From: JBBDXS01 sp040902195
GTDB taxonomy: Bacteria > Chloroflexota > Dehalococcoidia > DSTF01 > RBG-16-68-14
Direction of reading: 5' to 3'
Assembly: GCA_040902195.1 (NCBI GenBank)
Contig: JBBDXS010000018.1
Location: 1 to 64,000 of the forward strand
Length of the DNA stretch: 64,000 nucleotides
Positions 34,901 through 41,811 of the stretch are shown here, in pieces. A model generated the notes under the pieces. It saw only the letters and a program-made list of their open reading frames with translations. It was not told the origin of the DNA and ran no database searches. Each line of letters opens with the position of its first letter. Positions within the stretch are counted from its first letter, which is position 1. A program made the position numbers and the translations under genes.

Positions 34901-35075
34901 GCGACTCGACGTAGCGGCGCTGGCCTTCCGCGTAGATGGTGTCGAACGCGAGGGAGGACTTCCCCGATCCGGAGAGGCCGGTGATCACCACCAGCCTGTC
35001 GCGGGGGATGGAGACGTCGATGTCCTTGAGGTTATGCTCGCGCGCGCCCTTAACGACGATGGCGTCCAGTGACAC
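31995..35075 (-). CDS. uvrA: excinuclease ABC subunit A
   Basis: UvrA finds bulky DNA damage and loads UvrB. The 1026-residue protein has two ABC ATPase units: Walker A GLSGSGKSSLAF (residue ~35) with VGTQTEIYDYLRLLYAR, and GVSGSGKSSLVTEIL, each with an ABC signature (LSGGEAQRIRLA and LSGGEAQRVKLS). Zinc fingers CPNCG, CADCG, CPECTG, CPACKG and CEACSGDG are present. The last ~65 residues are a Lys/Arg/Ser/Thr-rich tail absent from most UvrA proteins. The start is GTG with GAGGAGG upstream. uvrC lies at 57.7 kb. Confidence 0.97.
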   Translation of the reverse strand: MSLDAIVVKGAREHNLKDIDVSIPRDRLVVITGLSGSGKSSLAFDTIYAEGQRRYVESLSAYARQFLGQMEKPDVDYIEGLSPAISIDQKGASRNPRSTVGTQTEIYDYLRLLYARAGTPHCPNCGRVIERQTVQQIVDAILSLPEGKKLLILAPIIRDRKGEHLHVFDDARKAGFVRVRVDGRVYDLSEEPALDKNKRHTIDIVVDRIVTEAPGSESSAQSASRLSDSVETALKLGSGIMSVDIEGEKEQLYSEHFACADCGISLGEIAPRNFSFNSPHGACPECTGLGVKMELDPELVIPNKRLSLSEGAIVPWTRANATSTWYWRQLEAVAKNHKFSVNVPVAELKKEHIKTILYGATKPITLTYTTSGGHTNKWDTTFEGVITNLERRYRETDSDYIRGEIERYMAANPCPACKGARLKPESLAMTVDNQHIIDVTRMSVVESQAWAKRLGGPQTPLTEREQAIAKQIVKEISARLDFLVEVGLDYLTLDRGTATLSGGEAQRIRLATQIGSGLMGVLYVCDEPTIGLHPADDDRLIRTLQRLRDLGNTVLIVEHDESMMRAADWLIDMGPGAGEHGGRIVSAGTLDHVLKDENSLTGAYLSGRKRIPLPEKRRAGNGQALTIRGARENNLKNIDVRLPLGKFVGVTGVSGSGKSSLVTEILYKKASQLLYQSRERPGECDGIDGLEFIDKVVNIDQSPIGRTPRSNPATYTGTFTPMRELFASVPEARLRGYAPGRFSFNVKGGRCEACSGDGYIEIEMHFLPDVTVPCEVCKGKRYNREALEITFRGKNIADVLDMTADEALEFFSAFPRIRTKLQTVRDVGLGYIRLGQPATTLSGGEAQRVKLSTELSRRSTGRTLYILDEPTTGLAFEDTGALLRVLQRLVDGGNTVVVIEHHMDVIKNVDHVIDLGPLGGDRGGELVAQGTPEEIAKSKESATARYLRRALTASANGRRGGVPVEAPHKKKAPEPAEAPRNGPARARRARPSTAPKTSSNGRRAATTKRASSNGKRTSTAKRVRKR

Positions 35076-35197
35076 CGGGGACCTCCTCAGACGGGAATCT
35101 GGACAATCGTAGCCGGGAGCCGTGACCCCGGGATGTCAGTAGCGGCAGATGGCAGTGTACTACAGAATCAGGGGTAGAACAACGGTGCTAAGGGGCG

Positions 35198-36589
35198 CTA
35201 TATGCAGTAGCCGCCGTGCCCGGCGGCGAAGCCGCGGCTGAAATAGCGCCCGTCTTCCGACCAGCCGACATCCGGGCCGGAGCTCTCCACATCGGCGCCG
35301 GGCGCGATGTCCGGGACGACAACTGCGCGTTCGAGCGACTCCGGATCGATGAGCTGATGGGGGCCGAAGGCGCCCGCCGCGATCAGGCCATCGTCCGTTA
35401 GCCAGGCCCACAGCGACTCGTCGACCTCAACCAGCCGGCCTGAGTCCCGATGGTGGATGCGCGTGTTGCCCCCGGCACAGCCGTCGTCCGTCCAGACGAC
35501 ATACTGCTCGTTCGCTGTGAGCGGGAAGGCCTGGCCCTTCTCGTAATGCAGCCGACCTGACGCGATGAACGTCGCGCGGCCCGTCGCGACATCAACGATG
35601 AAGATGTTCGACCAGTCGCCCTCTGGCGGCGCAGCGACGACCAGCTCGCCTGGCCCTGCGTAATCCGCGCTGAGCGCCTCGAACCCGAACATTACGTCAC
35701 CGGACGTCCTCTCCACGACGTTGTACGTATTTCGCGTGTAGGGCGGAGTCGCGTCGTCGGCAACGTGGCGCAACTCAAACGATTCAACATTCAGTTGAGG
35801 CGGCTGTTCAGCGGGCGGAGCACTTTCGACGATGGTGCGTTGGCCGCTGTGCAAGTCTACGACTTCGGTCGTACCGATGGCCGACTGTACGGCGGCGGTG
35901 TCCGCTTCCACGAAACGGAGGAAGGTGCCGCGACCGAGGCTTCGAGGTTCGAGCGTATCGAGGTCAATTACCCACGCTTCCTTCTGTTCGAAGTCATACG
36001 GTGGCCCGGCCGTCCACGCCATCCAGCGCCCATCGACGCTAAAGCGGCCGAATGTCCCTTGGCCCAGGGTCAGTTCTTCGCCGGTCGCCGTGTCATACAA
36101 GACCGTCGACTCGCCGTCCCAGGGATCGAAGGTCGTCCTCGCCGGCCCAAGCGAGCGCACCTCGTCCGCTTCACGCGGCTGCGGTTCCGTGAATAGATCG
36201 GCAATCGGTACGACTATTGCGCCGTCTTCTCCACTCCCGCCGTTGCCAGCATTGCTGCGGAGCAGGCCCCACACGAGCACACCCACGCCCGCCAGAACCG
36301 CAACCGCGACCACGGCCGTCGCCGCCCGCGCCGCGACCCCGCCGCCCAGCAGCGGCACGCCCACCCACCAGGGGCGGTGCTCCTCGCGGCGCCAGACGGC
36401 GGCCTCCTCGCGGCTGGCGAGACCGAGCTTGCCGAGGATGTCCGAGACGTGCGTCTTCACCGTGTCGCGGCTGACGCCGAGGCGCTCCGCGATCTCGGGG
36501 TTGCTCAGCCCTTCGCGCAGAAGCGCGAGGACTTCCCACTCGCGCGGCGTGAGGATGTCGGGATGGCGCGGCCGCCCTCGTTTGCCCAT
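35198..36589 (-). CDS. membrane-anchored LuxR-type regulator with extracellular propeller-like domain
   Basis: The 463-residue protein begins with a LuxR/FixJ-type helix-turn-helix (LTPREWEVLALLREGLSNPE, then IAERLGVSRDTVKTHV, residues 13-62). A single membrane segment follows (ATAVVAVAVLAGVGVLVWGL, about 88-107). The remaining 350 residues form strand-rich repeats with SVDGRWMAWTAG, AWVIDLDTLEP and NIFIVDVATGRATF, as in TolB/WD-like propellers. So the DNA-binding part is inside the cell and the propeller outside, an arrangement like CadC/ToxR. The four-residue C-terminus GYCI has a Cys. The target genes are unknown. Confidence 0.75.
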   Translation of the reverse strand: MGKRGRPRHPDILTPREWEVLALLREGLSNPEIAERLGVSRDTVKTHVSDILGKLGLASREEAAVWRREEHRPWWVGVPLLGGGVAARAATAVVAVAVLAGVGVLVWGLLRSNAGNGGSGEDGAIVVPIADLFTEPQPREADEVRSLGPARTTFDPWDGESTVLYDTATGEELTLGQGTFGRFSVDGRWMAWTAGPPYDFEQKEAWVIDLDTLEPRSLGRGTFLRFVEADTAAVQSAIGTTEVVDLHSGQRTIVESAPPAEQPPQLNVESFELRHVADDATPPYTRNTYNVVERTSGDVMFGFEALSADYAGPGELVVAAPPEGDWSNIFIVDVATGRATFIASGRLHYEKGQAFPLTANEQYVVWTDDGCAGGNTRIHHRDSGRLVEVDESLWAWLTDDGLIAAGAFGPHQLIDPESLERAVVVPDIAPGADVESSGPDVGWSEDGRYFSRGFAAGHGGYCI

Positions 36590-36748
36590 GGCGTTAGGAT
36601 ACGCCAGACGGGCGTCGAATTACCTCACCCAGGGCAGATGGGGTCCAGGGGCCTAGGTCTGGCTCTGGGTCTGGGTGAGACTCACAAACAGCTCGCCGGC
36701 CGCGGCAACGCTTCCGGCCTATCGCCGTTATTCGATGTGGTATCGCAC

Positions 36749-37855
36749 GTGAGAAACGAACGGACCACTCCATGGGGCGCTATCCTGTCGCCTGCCATTA
36801 TCGCGGCGTGGCTTCTGCTGGCCGCGACGGTCGCGCTGCATTTCACCACCAACGACATCCTAGCCCTTCACTACTTCTCGCTCGCGCTGGCCATAGCAGC
36901 CGTGGGACTGTGCGGTGCGAGGCTCTCGGCGCTGCAGGCGGCCGCGCTGGGAGCGACGATCTCCGCCGCGCTGCTGGCCGACAACATCTGGTTCGGCGGC
37001 GCGCCACACGAGATCGGGATCGAGCTCGCCAGTCTCATTGCTCTGCCGCTGATCCTCTGGGCGGCCCGTTCGGCAACGATCGAGGTGAAGTCGCGGCCAG
37101 ACGCATACTACTGGGATGAGGCTGCGGAGACGTCGATGGGGCGGTATCTCGCCGAGATCGAGAGCGCCTTCCTCGTCCGGACTCTGGCCAGCATCGACGC
37201 CGTCGGTACCGCCGTCGACGCAGGGGCCGGCCATGGGCGCTTTAGCCGCATCCTCGCGTCGAGCGCAAGGCGCGTCGTCGCGATTGAGGCTAACGCCTCC
37301 TTGACGAGCGGACTGTCCGCGGTCGCAGGCAACGTGACGCCATTGCTTGTCGATCCGGCTGCATCGCAATTGCCGCTGCGCGACGGGTCCGCGGACTTCA
37401 TCGTCTGCATCGAGACGCCCGACCTGGCGCAGCACGAGTGGTTCTGGCGCGAGTGCGCGCGGGTGCTCTCGACTCGAGGACGGCTGATCCTAACGTTGCA
37501 GAACCGGCGATCGTGGAAGGGGCTGCTGGCACGACGCAACCGCCAGCGCTATCGGGCTCGATACGGCGCGGAATACTACGCGATGTCGCTCGGGGAGATC
37601 GCTACCGGGCTAGCGAATGCCGGGCTCGCTATCGAGTCGGCGGAGGGCTTCAACTGGCTGCCTATGCCGCGAGCCTCTGACAGTGCGCTCGTTGCGCCGC
37701 TCCTCCGCTTGGAGTGGCTACTGGGGCTGCGGTCGGCGGCGAGCCTGAGCCCCTGGATTATTCTCAGCGCCCGGCTAGTTAGTCCGTCTCCCCGCCCGCC
37801 GCGGGGCTGGCCGGGAAGTCGAACTGGTAGGTGCGATAGAGCCAGGGGATCTTGA
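36749..37855 (+). CDS. membrane-anchored SAM-dependent methyltransferase
   Basis: The start is probably the GTG at 36749 (or 36737); no strong ribosome site decides. The product of about 368 residues has three hydrophobic segments first (AIIAAWLLLAATVALHF, then ALAIAAVGLCG and ASLIALPLILWAA). The class I methyltransferase domain has AVDAGAGHGRFSRIL (motif I), VVAIEAN, FIVCIETPDLAQHEWF and RGRLILTLQN. The substrate is unknown; lipids or quinones are possible for a membrane enzyme. Its 3' end overlaps the convergent ccdA-like gene by 77 bases. Confidence 0.75.
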   Translation: MRNERTTPWGAILSPAIIAAWLLLAATVALHFTTNDILALHYFSLALAIAAVGLCGARLSALQAAALGATISAALLADNIWFGGAPHEIGIELASLIALPLILWAARSATIEVKSRPDAYYWDEAAETSMGRYLAEIESAFLVRTLASIDAVGTAVDAGAGHGRFSRILASSARRVVAIEANASLTSGLSAVAGNVTPLLVDPAASQLPLRDGSADFIVCIETPDLAQHEWFWRECARVLSTRGRLILTLQNRRSWKGLLARRNRQRYRARYGAEYYAMSLGEIATGLANAGLAIESAEGFNWLPMPRASDSALVAPLLRLEWLLGLRSAASLSPWIILSARLVSPSPRPPRGWPGSRTGRCDRARGS

Positions 37856-38618
37856 GGATGCCGAGCAGGTTCAGGCCCATGACGATCAGGAGCGCGCCCG
37901 CGACCTTCTCGATCGTTCCCATGTTGTCACGCACGGCGTAGCCGATCGCGCCGACCGACGCGCCTAACGCGACGAAGAGCGCCGTGAACCCCAGCACAAA
38001 CGCGACGGAGTGCCGGAACGTGCGCCCGCGCGCGCCGCCCGACGCGCCGGTCTCGGCGGAGACGCCCGCGAGGTGCATCACGTACGCCGGCACCATTGGC
38101 AGGCAGCACGGCGATAGAAACGCGATAATGCCCGCCACGAACGCCACCGTGAACCCGAACGGCCCCGTCACATCGATTCCCGTCAGCCCATCCTCCGCTC
38201 CCGTGACCGTGCTCGCAGTGCCGGTGAAGTATTCGTTGAACATCGTGAACTCGCCCAGGAAGACGAGCGCGCCGATGAAGATCACGAGCAGCCCGCCGGC
38301 GATCTCGATCGCGGGCATGAGCGGACGGACCTTGCGGATCGCGGTCATCGCCTGGCCGAGCATCAGTCCCGCCAGCAGGAATGGCACACCGAGTCCAAGC
38401 GACCACGCAGCGAGCAGGAACGTGCCCTGCAGGACGGTGCCCGAGGACGCCGCCAGCGTCAGCACCGCGCCGAGGATCGGCCCGATGCAGGGCGTCCACG
38501 CGACAGCGAACGCGGCGCCGATGCCGAACGATTTGCCGTAGCGCAGCACGGGCGGCACGCGCGCGGGCGCGGCGCTTGCCGTAGAGGGTGCGGTCGTTGT
38601 CACTTCGTTGCTAGCCAT
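37779..38618 (-). CDS. CcdA/DsbD-type thiol-disulfide membrane protein with swapped halves
   Basis: CcdA carries electrons across the membrane to thioredoxin-like proteins for cytochrome c maturation. This 279-residue protein has both family Cys motifs, but in reverse order. The usual second half comes first (FAVAWTPCIGPILGAVLTLA, Cys44), and the usual first half second (FLSPCCLPMVPAYV, Cys171-172, then FVLGFTALFVALGA). The ends of the protein correspond to the loop that normally joins the halves. Six membrane helices remain. No TlpA/ResA partner is adjacent. The C-terminal coding end overlaps the convergent methyltransferase gene. Confidence 0.85.
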   Translation of the reverse strand: MASNEVTTTAPSTASAAPARVPPVLRYGKSFGIGAAFAVAWTPCIGPILGAVLTLAASSGTVLQGTFLLAAWSLGLGVPFLLAGLMLGQAMTAIRKVRPLMPAIEIAGGLLVIFIGALVFLGEFTMFNEYFTGTASTVTGAEDGLTGIDVTGPFGFTVAFVAGIIAFLSPCCLPMVPAYVMHLAGVSAETGASGGARGRTFRHSVAFVLGFTALFVALGASVGAIGYAVRDNMGTIEKVAGALLIVMGLNLLGILKIPWLYRTYQFDFPASPAAGGETD

Positions 38619-38638
38619 GTGCTTTTCGTTATCGATCT

Positions 38639-38697
38639 GTCAGGTCCCTCGGGCTCCGCCCCACCATGCCTCTACCCCACTCCCCTCGGGATGACAA
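38639..38697. repeat. dispersed repeat (CCCTCGGGCTCC ... CCCTCGGGATGACA)
   Basis: The stretch is similar over its length to 41709-41770, both including CTACCCCACTCCCCTCGGG. It lies upstream of the ccdA-like gene. Confidence 0.65.
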
Positions 38698-38762
38698 AGG
38701 GCAGTCGTGTTCACGCTCCGGATCGACGCGCATGGCTCTGCTGGTAGTATAGCGACGCGTCT

Positions 38763-39353
38763 CTACTGAGGGGCGGGAATGATCAACACCTGGCCAACCT
38801 GCAAAGACGCCGGGTCGGTGATGCCGTTTGCGGCCATAAGCTCGTCGGCCGTGATGCCAAACTGGGCGGCGATCGTTTCCGGGATGTCGCCATCCTGCAC
38901 CGTGTACGTCTGCTGGCCGGTCTGCGGCTCGTCGGTCGCCGCGGGCGGTTCGGTCGCGGCTGGCTCCGGGGCCGCCGTCGCAGCCGGGACGCCGGTCGCT
39001 GCGGGCGAGGGCGTGTTCGCGCCGGGGATCCGGAGCACCTGCCCAACCGAGAGCTGGGTGGCGTCCGTGATGCCGTTCGCCTCCATGATCGCTTCTACCG
39101 TCACGTCGTACTGCGCGGCGATGGAGGAGAGCGTATCGCCGTCTAGCACGGTATACGTCTCGCCGGCGAAGGGCACCTCGCTCTGGCCGAGGATAATCGG
39201 AGCGGCGAGCGACGCGGGGAGTGTTGCGGTAGCGAACTCGCCGCGGTTGACGTCTGGCTTCTCGCCGTCCGATCCGCCGCAGGCAACGACAACAAGCGTT
39301 GCGATCAGCAGCGCGGACGATAGGACGATCAGCCTTCGGGAAGACTGCACCAT
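38763..39353 (-). CDS. lipoprotein with two LysM domains
   Basis: The 196-residue product has a lipoprotein signal ending VVVAC. Two LysM peptidoglycan-binding motifs follow: YTVLDGDTLSSIAAQYDVTV with QLSVGQVLRIP (about 67-110), and YTVQDGDIPETIAAQFGITA with SLQVGQVLIIP (about 149-193), joined by an Ala/Pro/Thr linker. It probably links membrane and cell wall. GGAGGCACC precedes the ATG. There is no enzyme domain. Confidence 0.9.
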   Translation of the reverse strand: MVQSSRRLIVLSSALLIATLVVVACGGSDGEKPDVNRGEFATATLPASLAAPIILGQSEVPFAGETYTVLDGDTLSSIAAQYDVTVEAIMEANGITDATQLSVGQVLRIPGANTPSPAATGVPAATAAPEPAATEPPAATDEPQTGQQTYTVQDGDIPETIAAQFGITADELMAANGITDPASLQVGQVLIIPAPQ

Positions 39354-39455
39354 GGTGCCTCCGGTGATTGGGGCCGACGGGATCGTACCTCAGGGTACAT
39401 GGGCTGGCAAGGCTCCCTTACCCCCGGCCAACGCCGGCTCGGAGGAACGTACTGA

Positions 39456-39704
39456 GGGAGAGGCTGTAGGGGCGCACAGCTGTGCGCCCCTACGAGACGG
39501 CCCTCTCAAACTCCGCTCCGATCTCCGCGATCGCTGGCGTCGTTCATCGCCCGGTTCAAGGCAACGGCGACGCGGCAGGTCAACGCCGCCCGTGCCACTC
39601 CTGGCCAGCCTGTGTGGCAACGCAACTATTACGAGCACATCATTCGCAGTGAGGATGACTACTGGTCGATCCGCGAATACATCGAGGACCATCCTCGGCG
39701 CTGA
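39456..39704 (+). pseudogene. 5'-truncated RAYT transposase remnant
   Basis: After an in-frame stop at 39453-39455 the plus strand is open to TGA at 39702-39704. It encodes the C-terminal third of a RAYT protein: SPRSLASFIARFKATATRQ, then PVWQRNYYEHIIRSEDDYW and REYIEDHP. The N-terminal part with the HUH motif is absent. A perfect dispersed palindrome (39466-39493) forms its 5' part, at the place where the intact RAYT at 31.4 kb also has one. Confidence 0.75.
39466..39493. repeat. dispersed palindromic repeat, perfect 28-base copy
   Basis: GTAGGGGCGCACAG/CTGTGCGCCCCTAC, a perfect palindrome, at the 5' edge of the RAYT remnant. Confidence 0.8.
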
Positions 39705-39746
39705 TGACGAATATTGGAGCGAGTGAGCAATCAGCAGTCAGCGCCC

Positions 39747-41048
39747 TCACGGCGCTAGCGGCGTACCAGTCGCAAGTGAGGCGTGCGCATTGAGCAGCGC
39801 GAACGCAAGGTCCGCTATTCGCTGCAGGTACGTGGCGTCGAGGTTGGCGAGCACGTCCTCCGGCGTGTGAATGCGCGTGAAGTTCGGTGTCGTCACCATA
39901 AGCGACGACAGCCCGCCATCGAGGAAGCTCAGGTGGTCGCTGCCGACGCCGTTGGGTAGCTCCCCGCCCGACACGTCGACACCGATGTCCGCAGCGACCG
40001 TTTCGGCCTCGTCGATCAGGTCGCTGCTGCCCAGGAGCAGCGGCGTGCCGTCGCTCGCGACGACATCGTAGTTGAAGTACGCCTCGAGCAGGCCGCGTTC
40101 TTCGGGCGTGAGCTGCGAAACGAAGTACGCGCTGCCGGTGAGCCCGATCTCTTCGCCGCCCCAGAGCGCGAAGCAGTGATCGATCATACTGCCGGCCGAT
40201 GCCGCGCGCGCCAGCTCGAGCACGAGCCCTGCGCCCGATGCGTTGTCGACCGCGCCCGGCGACCACGGGACGGAATCGAGGTGGCCGCCGCTGACCGTGC
40301 GGCAGACGCCGGACGCCGGGCGCGCGATGACATTGCTGCCGTGGATCTCGGTCGGGATGTTCACCTGCAGCTCGACGGGACCCTGCGCGATGCGGTCGCG
40401 GAGCGCCTCGCCTTCGCTTTGCGCGATCGAGACGGCGGGGAAGGGCTCCCCTTCGGAGCGGTCGCCGCGATTGACGCCCGGCTGGTTGTTGGCGACGATG
40501 ATGGCGACAGCCCCGGCGGCGCGCGCGTTGCTCGCCATTTCGGCGAAGCGCACCGTGCCGCGTTGTACGAGCGCGGCGGCGCCCAAGCTGTCCGAGGGAA
40601 ACTCGCCCGCGGCGCCAGAACCGGCGTCCACGAGGGGCGCGGAGACGTCTGCCGCGGCTCCGGCCTGGAACACGTACGCGGGTATCTCGAGCGGGTCCGG
40701 TCCGTCTGTCGTCACTCTCGTCTGCAGAAATGCATCCGCGCTGGAGGCCGTGAAGTCCTGCACCTCGACGTCGTAGCCGTACAGCTCGAGTTGCCCGCGG
40801 GCGTAATCGATCGCCTGCTGCGCCGCGGGCGAGCCGGAGGGCCGGCGGCCGATCTGCTCCGAGAGCACACGCACGTGCTCGATTACGCGGCCGGCCTGCG
40901 GCGCGGCGGGGCCGAGATCGAACGGCGTCGTGGTGGGCGCAGGAGGCGTTGTCGTAGATCGCGGCGACGGGCCGCCGCCGTTCGAGCAGGCGAGCAGCAA
41001 TGCCGTCGTCACGAGCGCGACTATAAGGAGCGGCGTGCGGGGAACGAT
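39747..41048 (-). CDS. M28-family zinc aminopeptidase lipoprotein
   Basis: The protein has a lipoprotein signal (TPLLIVALVTTALLLAC), a Thr/Pro linker, a PA domain insert (GAAALVQRGTVRFAEMASNA, then AGAVAIIVANNQPG) and the M28 metal-site motifs GGHLDSVPWSPGAVDNASGA, LWGGEEIGLTGS, NYDVVAS and the final His in RIHTPEDV. It should cut peptides outside the cell. The start is unclear: no ATG, GTG or TTG stands near the signal. The nearest fit to GGAGA is an ATC codon at 41048, given here as the 5' limit; an upstream start would overlap the next gene. Confidence 0.85.
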   Translation of the reverse strand: MVPRTPLLIVALVTTALLLACSNGGGPSPRSTTTPPAPTTTPFDLGPAAPQAGRVIEHVRVLSEQIGRRPSGSPAAQQAIDYARGQLELYGYDVEVQDFTASSADAFLQTRVTTDGPDPLEIPAYVFQAGAAADVSAPLVDAGSGAAGEFPSDSLGAAALVQRGTVRFAEMASNARAAGAVAIIVANNQPGVNRGDRSEGEPFPAVSIAQSEGEALRDRIAQGPVELQVNIPTEIHGSNVIARPASGVCRTVSGGHLDSVPWSPGAVDNASGAGLVLELARAASAGSMIDHCFALWGGEEIGLTGSAYFVSQLTPEERGLLEAYFNYDVVASDGTPLLLGSSDLIDEAETVAADIGVDVSGGELPNGVGSDHLSFLDGGLSSLMVTTPNFTRIHTPEDVLANLDATYLQRIADLAFALLNAHASLATGTPLAP

Positions 41049-41068
41049 CGTGGTGTGTCTCCGGGGCG

Positions 41069-41488
41069 TTAGTAGCGAGGGCGGCGCTTCGCCTGGAACC
41101 AGGCGCGCAGTCGATCGCTGAGCGTGGGCTCGTCGAGATCGAGCGGCTGGCCGCGCCAGCGCCTTCCGGCCTTCGGCGGCGCCGGCTTGTGGAAGATCGA
41201 GAGCGCCATCGTCGTCAGGAACAGGATCACGCCGCCGACGAGGAGCCATCGCCCGAACATGGGCTGCACGCGCATGCCGATGAAGCCCACGACGATCAGG
41301 ACCAGCGCCGCGAGCATGACCTGTCGCAGCGAGATGTTGGCGATCGGCGCGAGGAGCGCGCTCATGAACGAGCCAGCCGCGCTCGATGAGCGCTTGCGCA
41401 TGCGAGTAACGTTGCTCTCTTCCGGAACGAACTCGTCGAGCCGGTTGAGGATGTCCTCGATCTCGCGCTGGATCTTGTCGTCGGGCAT
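41069..41488 (-). CDS. small two-helix membrane protein
   Basis: The ATG at 41488 begins MPDDKIQREIEDILNRLDEF, which favours it over the one 36 bases upstream. The 139-residue product has two membrane segments (VMLAALVLIVVGFIGMRV and WLLVGGVILFLTTMALSIF) and a basic C-terminal tail (GRRWRGQPLDLDEP, then RAWFQAKRRPRY). It precedes the M28 peptidase gene on the same strand by about 20 bases. The role is unknown. Confidence 0.7.
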   Translation of the reverse strand: MPDDKIQREIEDILNRLDEFVPEESNVTRMRKRSSSAAGSFMSALLAPIANISLRQVMLAALVLIVVGFIGMRVQPMFGRWLLVGGVILFLTTMALSIFHKPAPPKAGRRWRGQPLDLDEPTLSDRLRAWFQAKRRPRY

Positions 41489-41811
41489 GGGGTCAGCCTT
41501 TAGTGTACAGGAAGCGAGAACCAAGAACCTAGAACCAACAGCCGGAAACGAGCCGCGCCGGTTCCCGGGTGCGGAGGTGGTTTCTTCATCTCACCCTCAA
41601 CCCCGAGCCGGACATCGCTTCGAACACTGGTCGAGAGATCGCCCCTCTCGCGCTGCAGAGGGAGAGGAAACGGGGGTGAGGGTGCGAGGGCGTCTCGCGA
41701 GAAAGATCCGTCAGGTCCCTCGGGCTCCCCGCCCCTTCGCGCTCTACCCCACTCCCCTCGGGATGACAAGATGGAAAGCGGAACGACAAACGATTCCTCA
41801 GGACGACAGTA
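41489..41811. other. intergenic repeat region
   Basis: Holds CTCACCCTCAACCCC (41610 region) facing GGGGGTGAGGGTG (41670 region) as a long inverted repeat, and the repeat at 41709-41770. No gene is seen. Confidence 0.5.
41709..41770. repeat. dispersed repeat, second copy of the 38639-38697 element
   Basis: Both copies read GTCAGGTCCCTCGGGCTCC at one end and CCCTCGGGATGACA at the other. Confidence 0.65.

Noticed and set aside
32781..35072. 763-codon plus-strand ORF
   Set aside because: It is antisense to uvrA throughout, Arg/Asp/His-rich, and has no ribosome site; a product of GC-rich codon structure.
41048..41249. long N-terminus of the M28 peptidase
   Set aside because: It overlaps the membrane-protein gene and places an Arg-rich stretch before the lipoprotein signal; the real start remains unsettled, with a rare ATC only a possibility.
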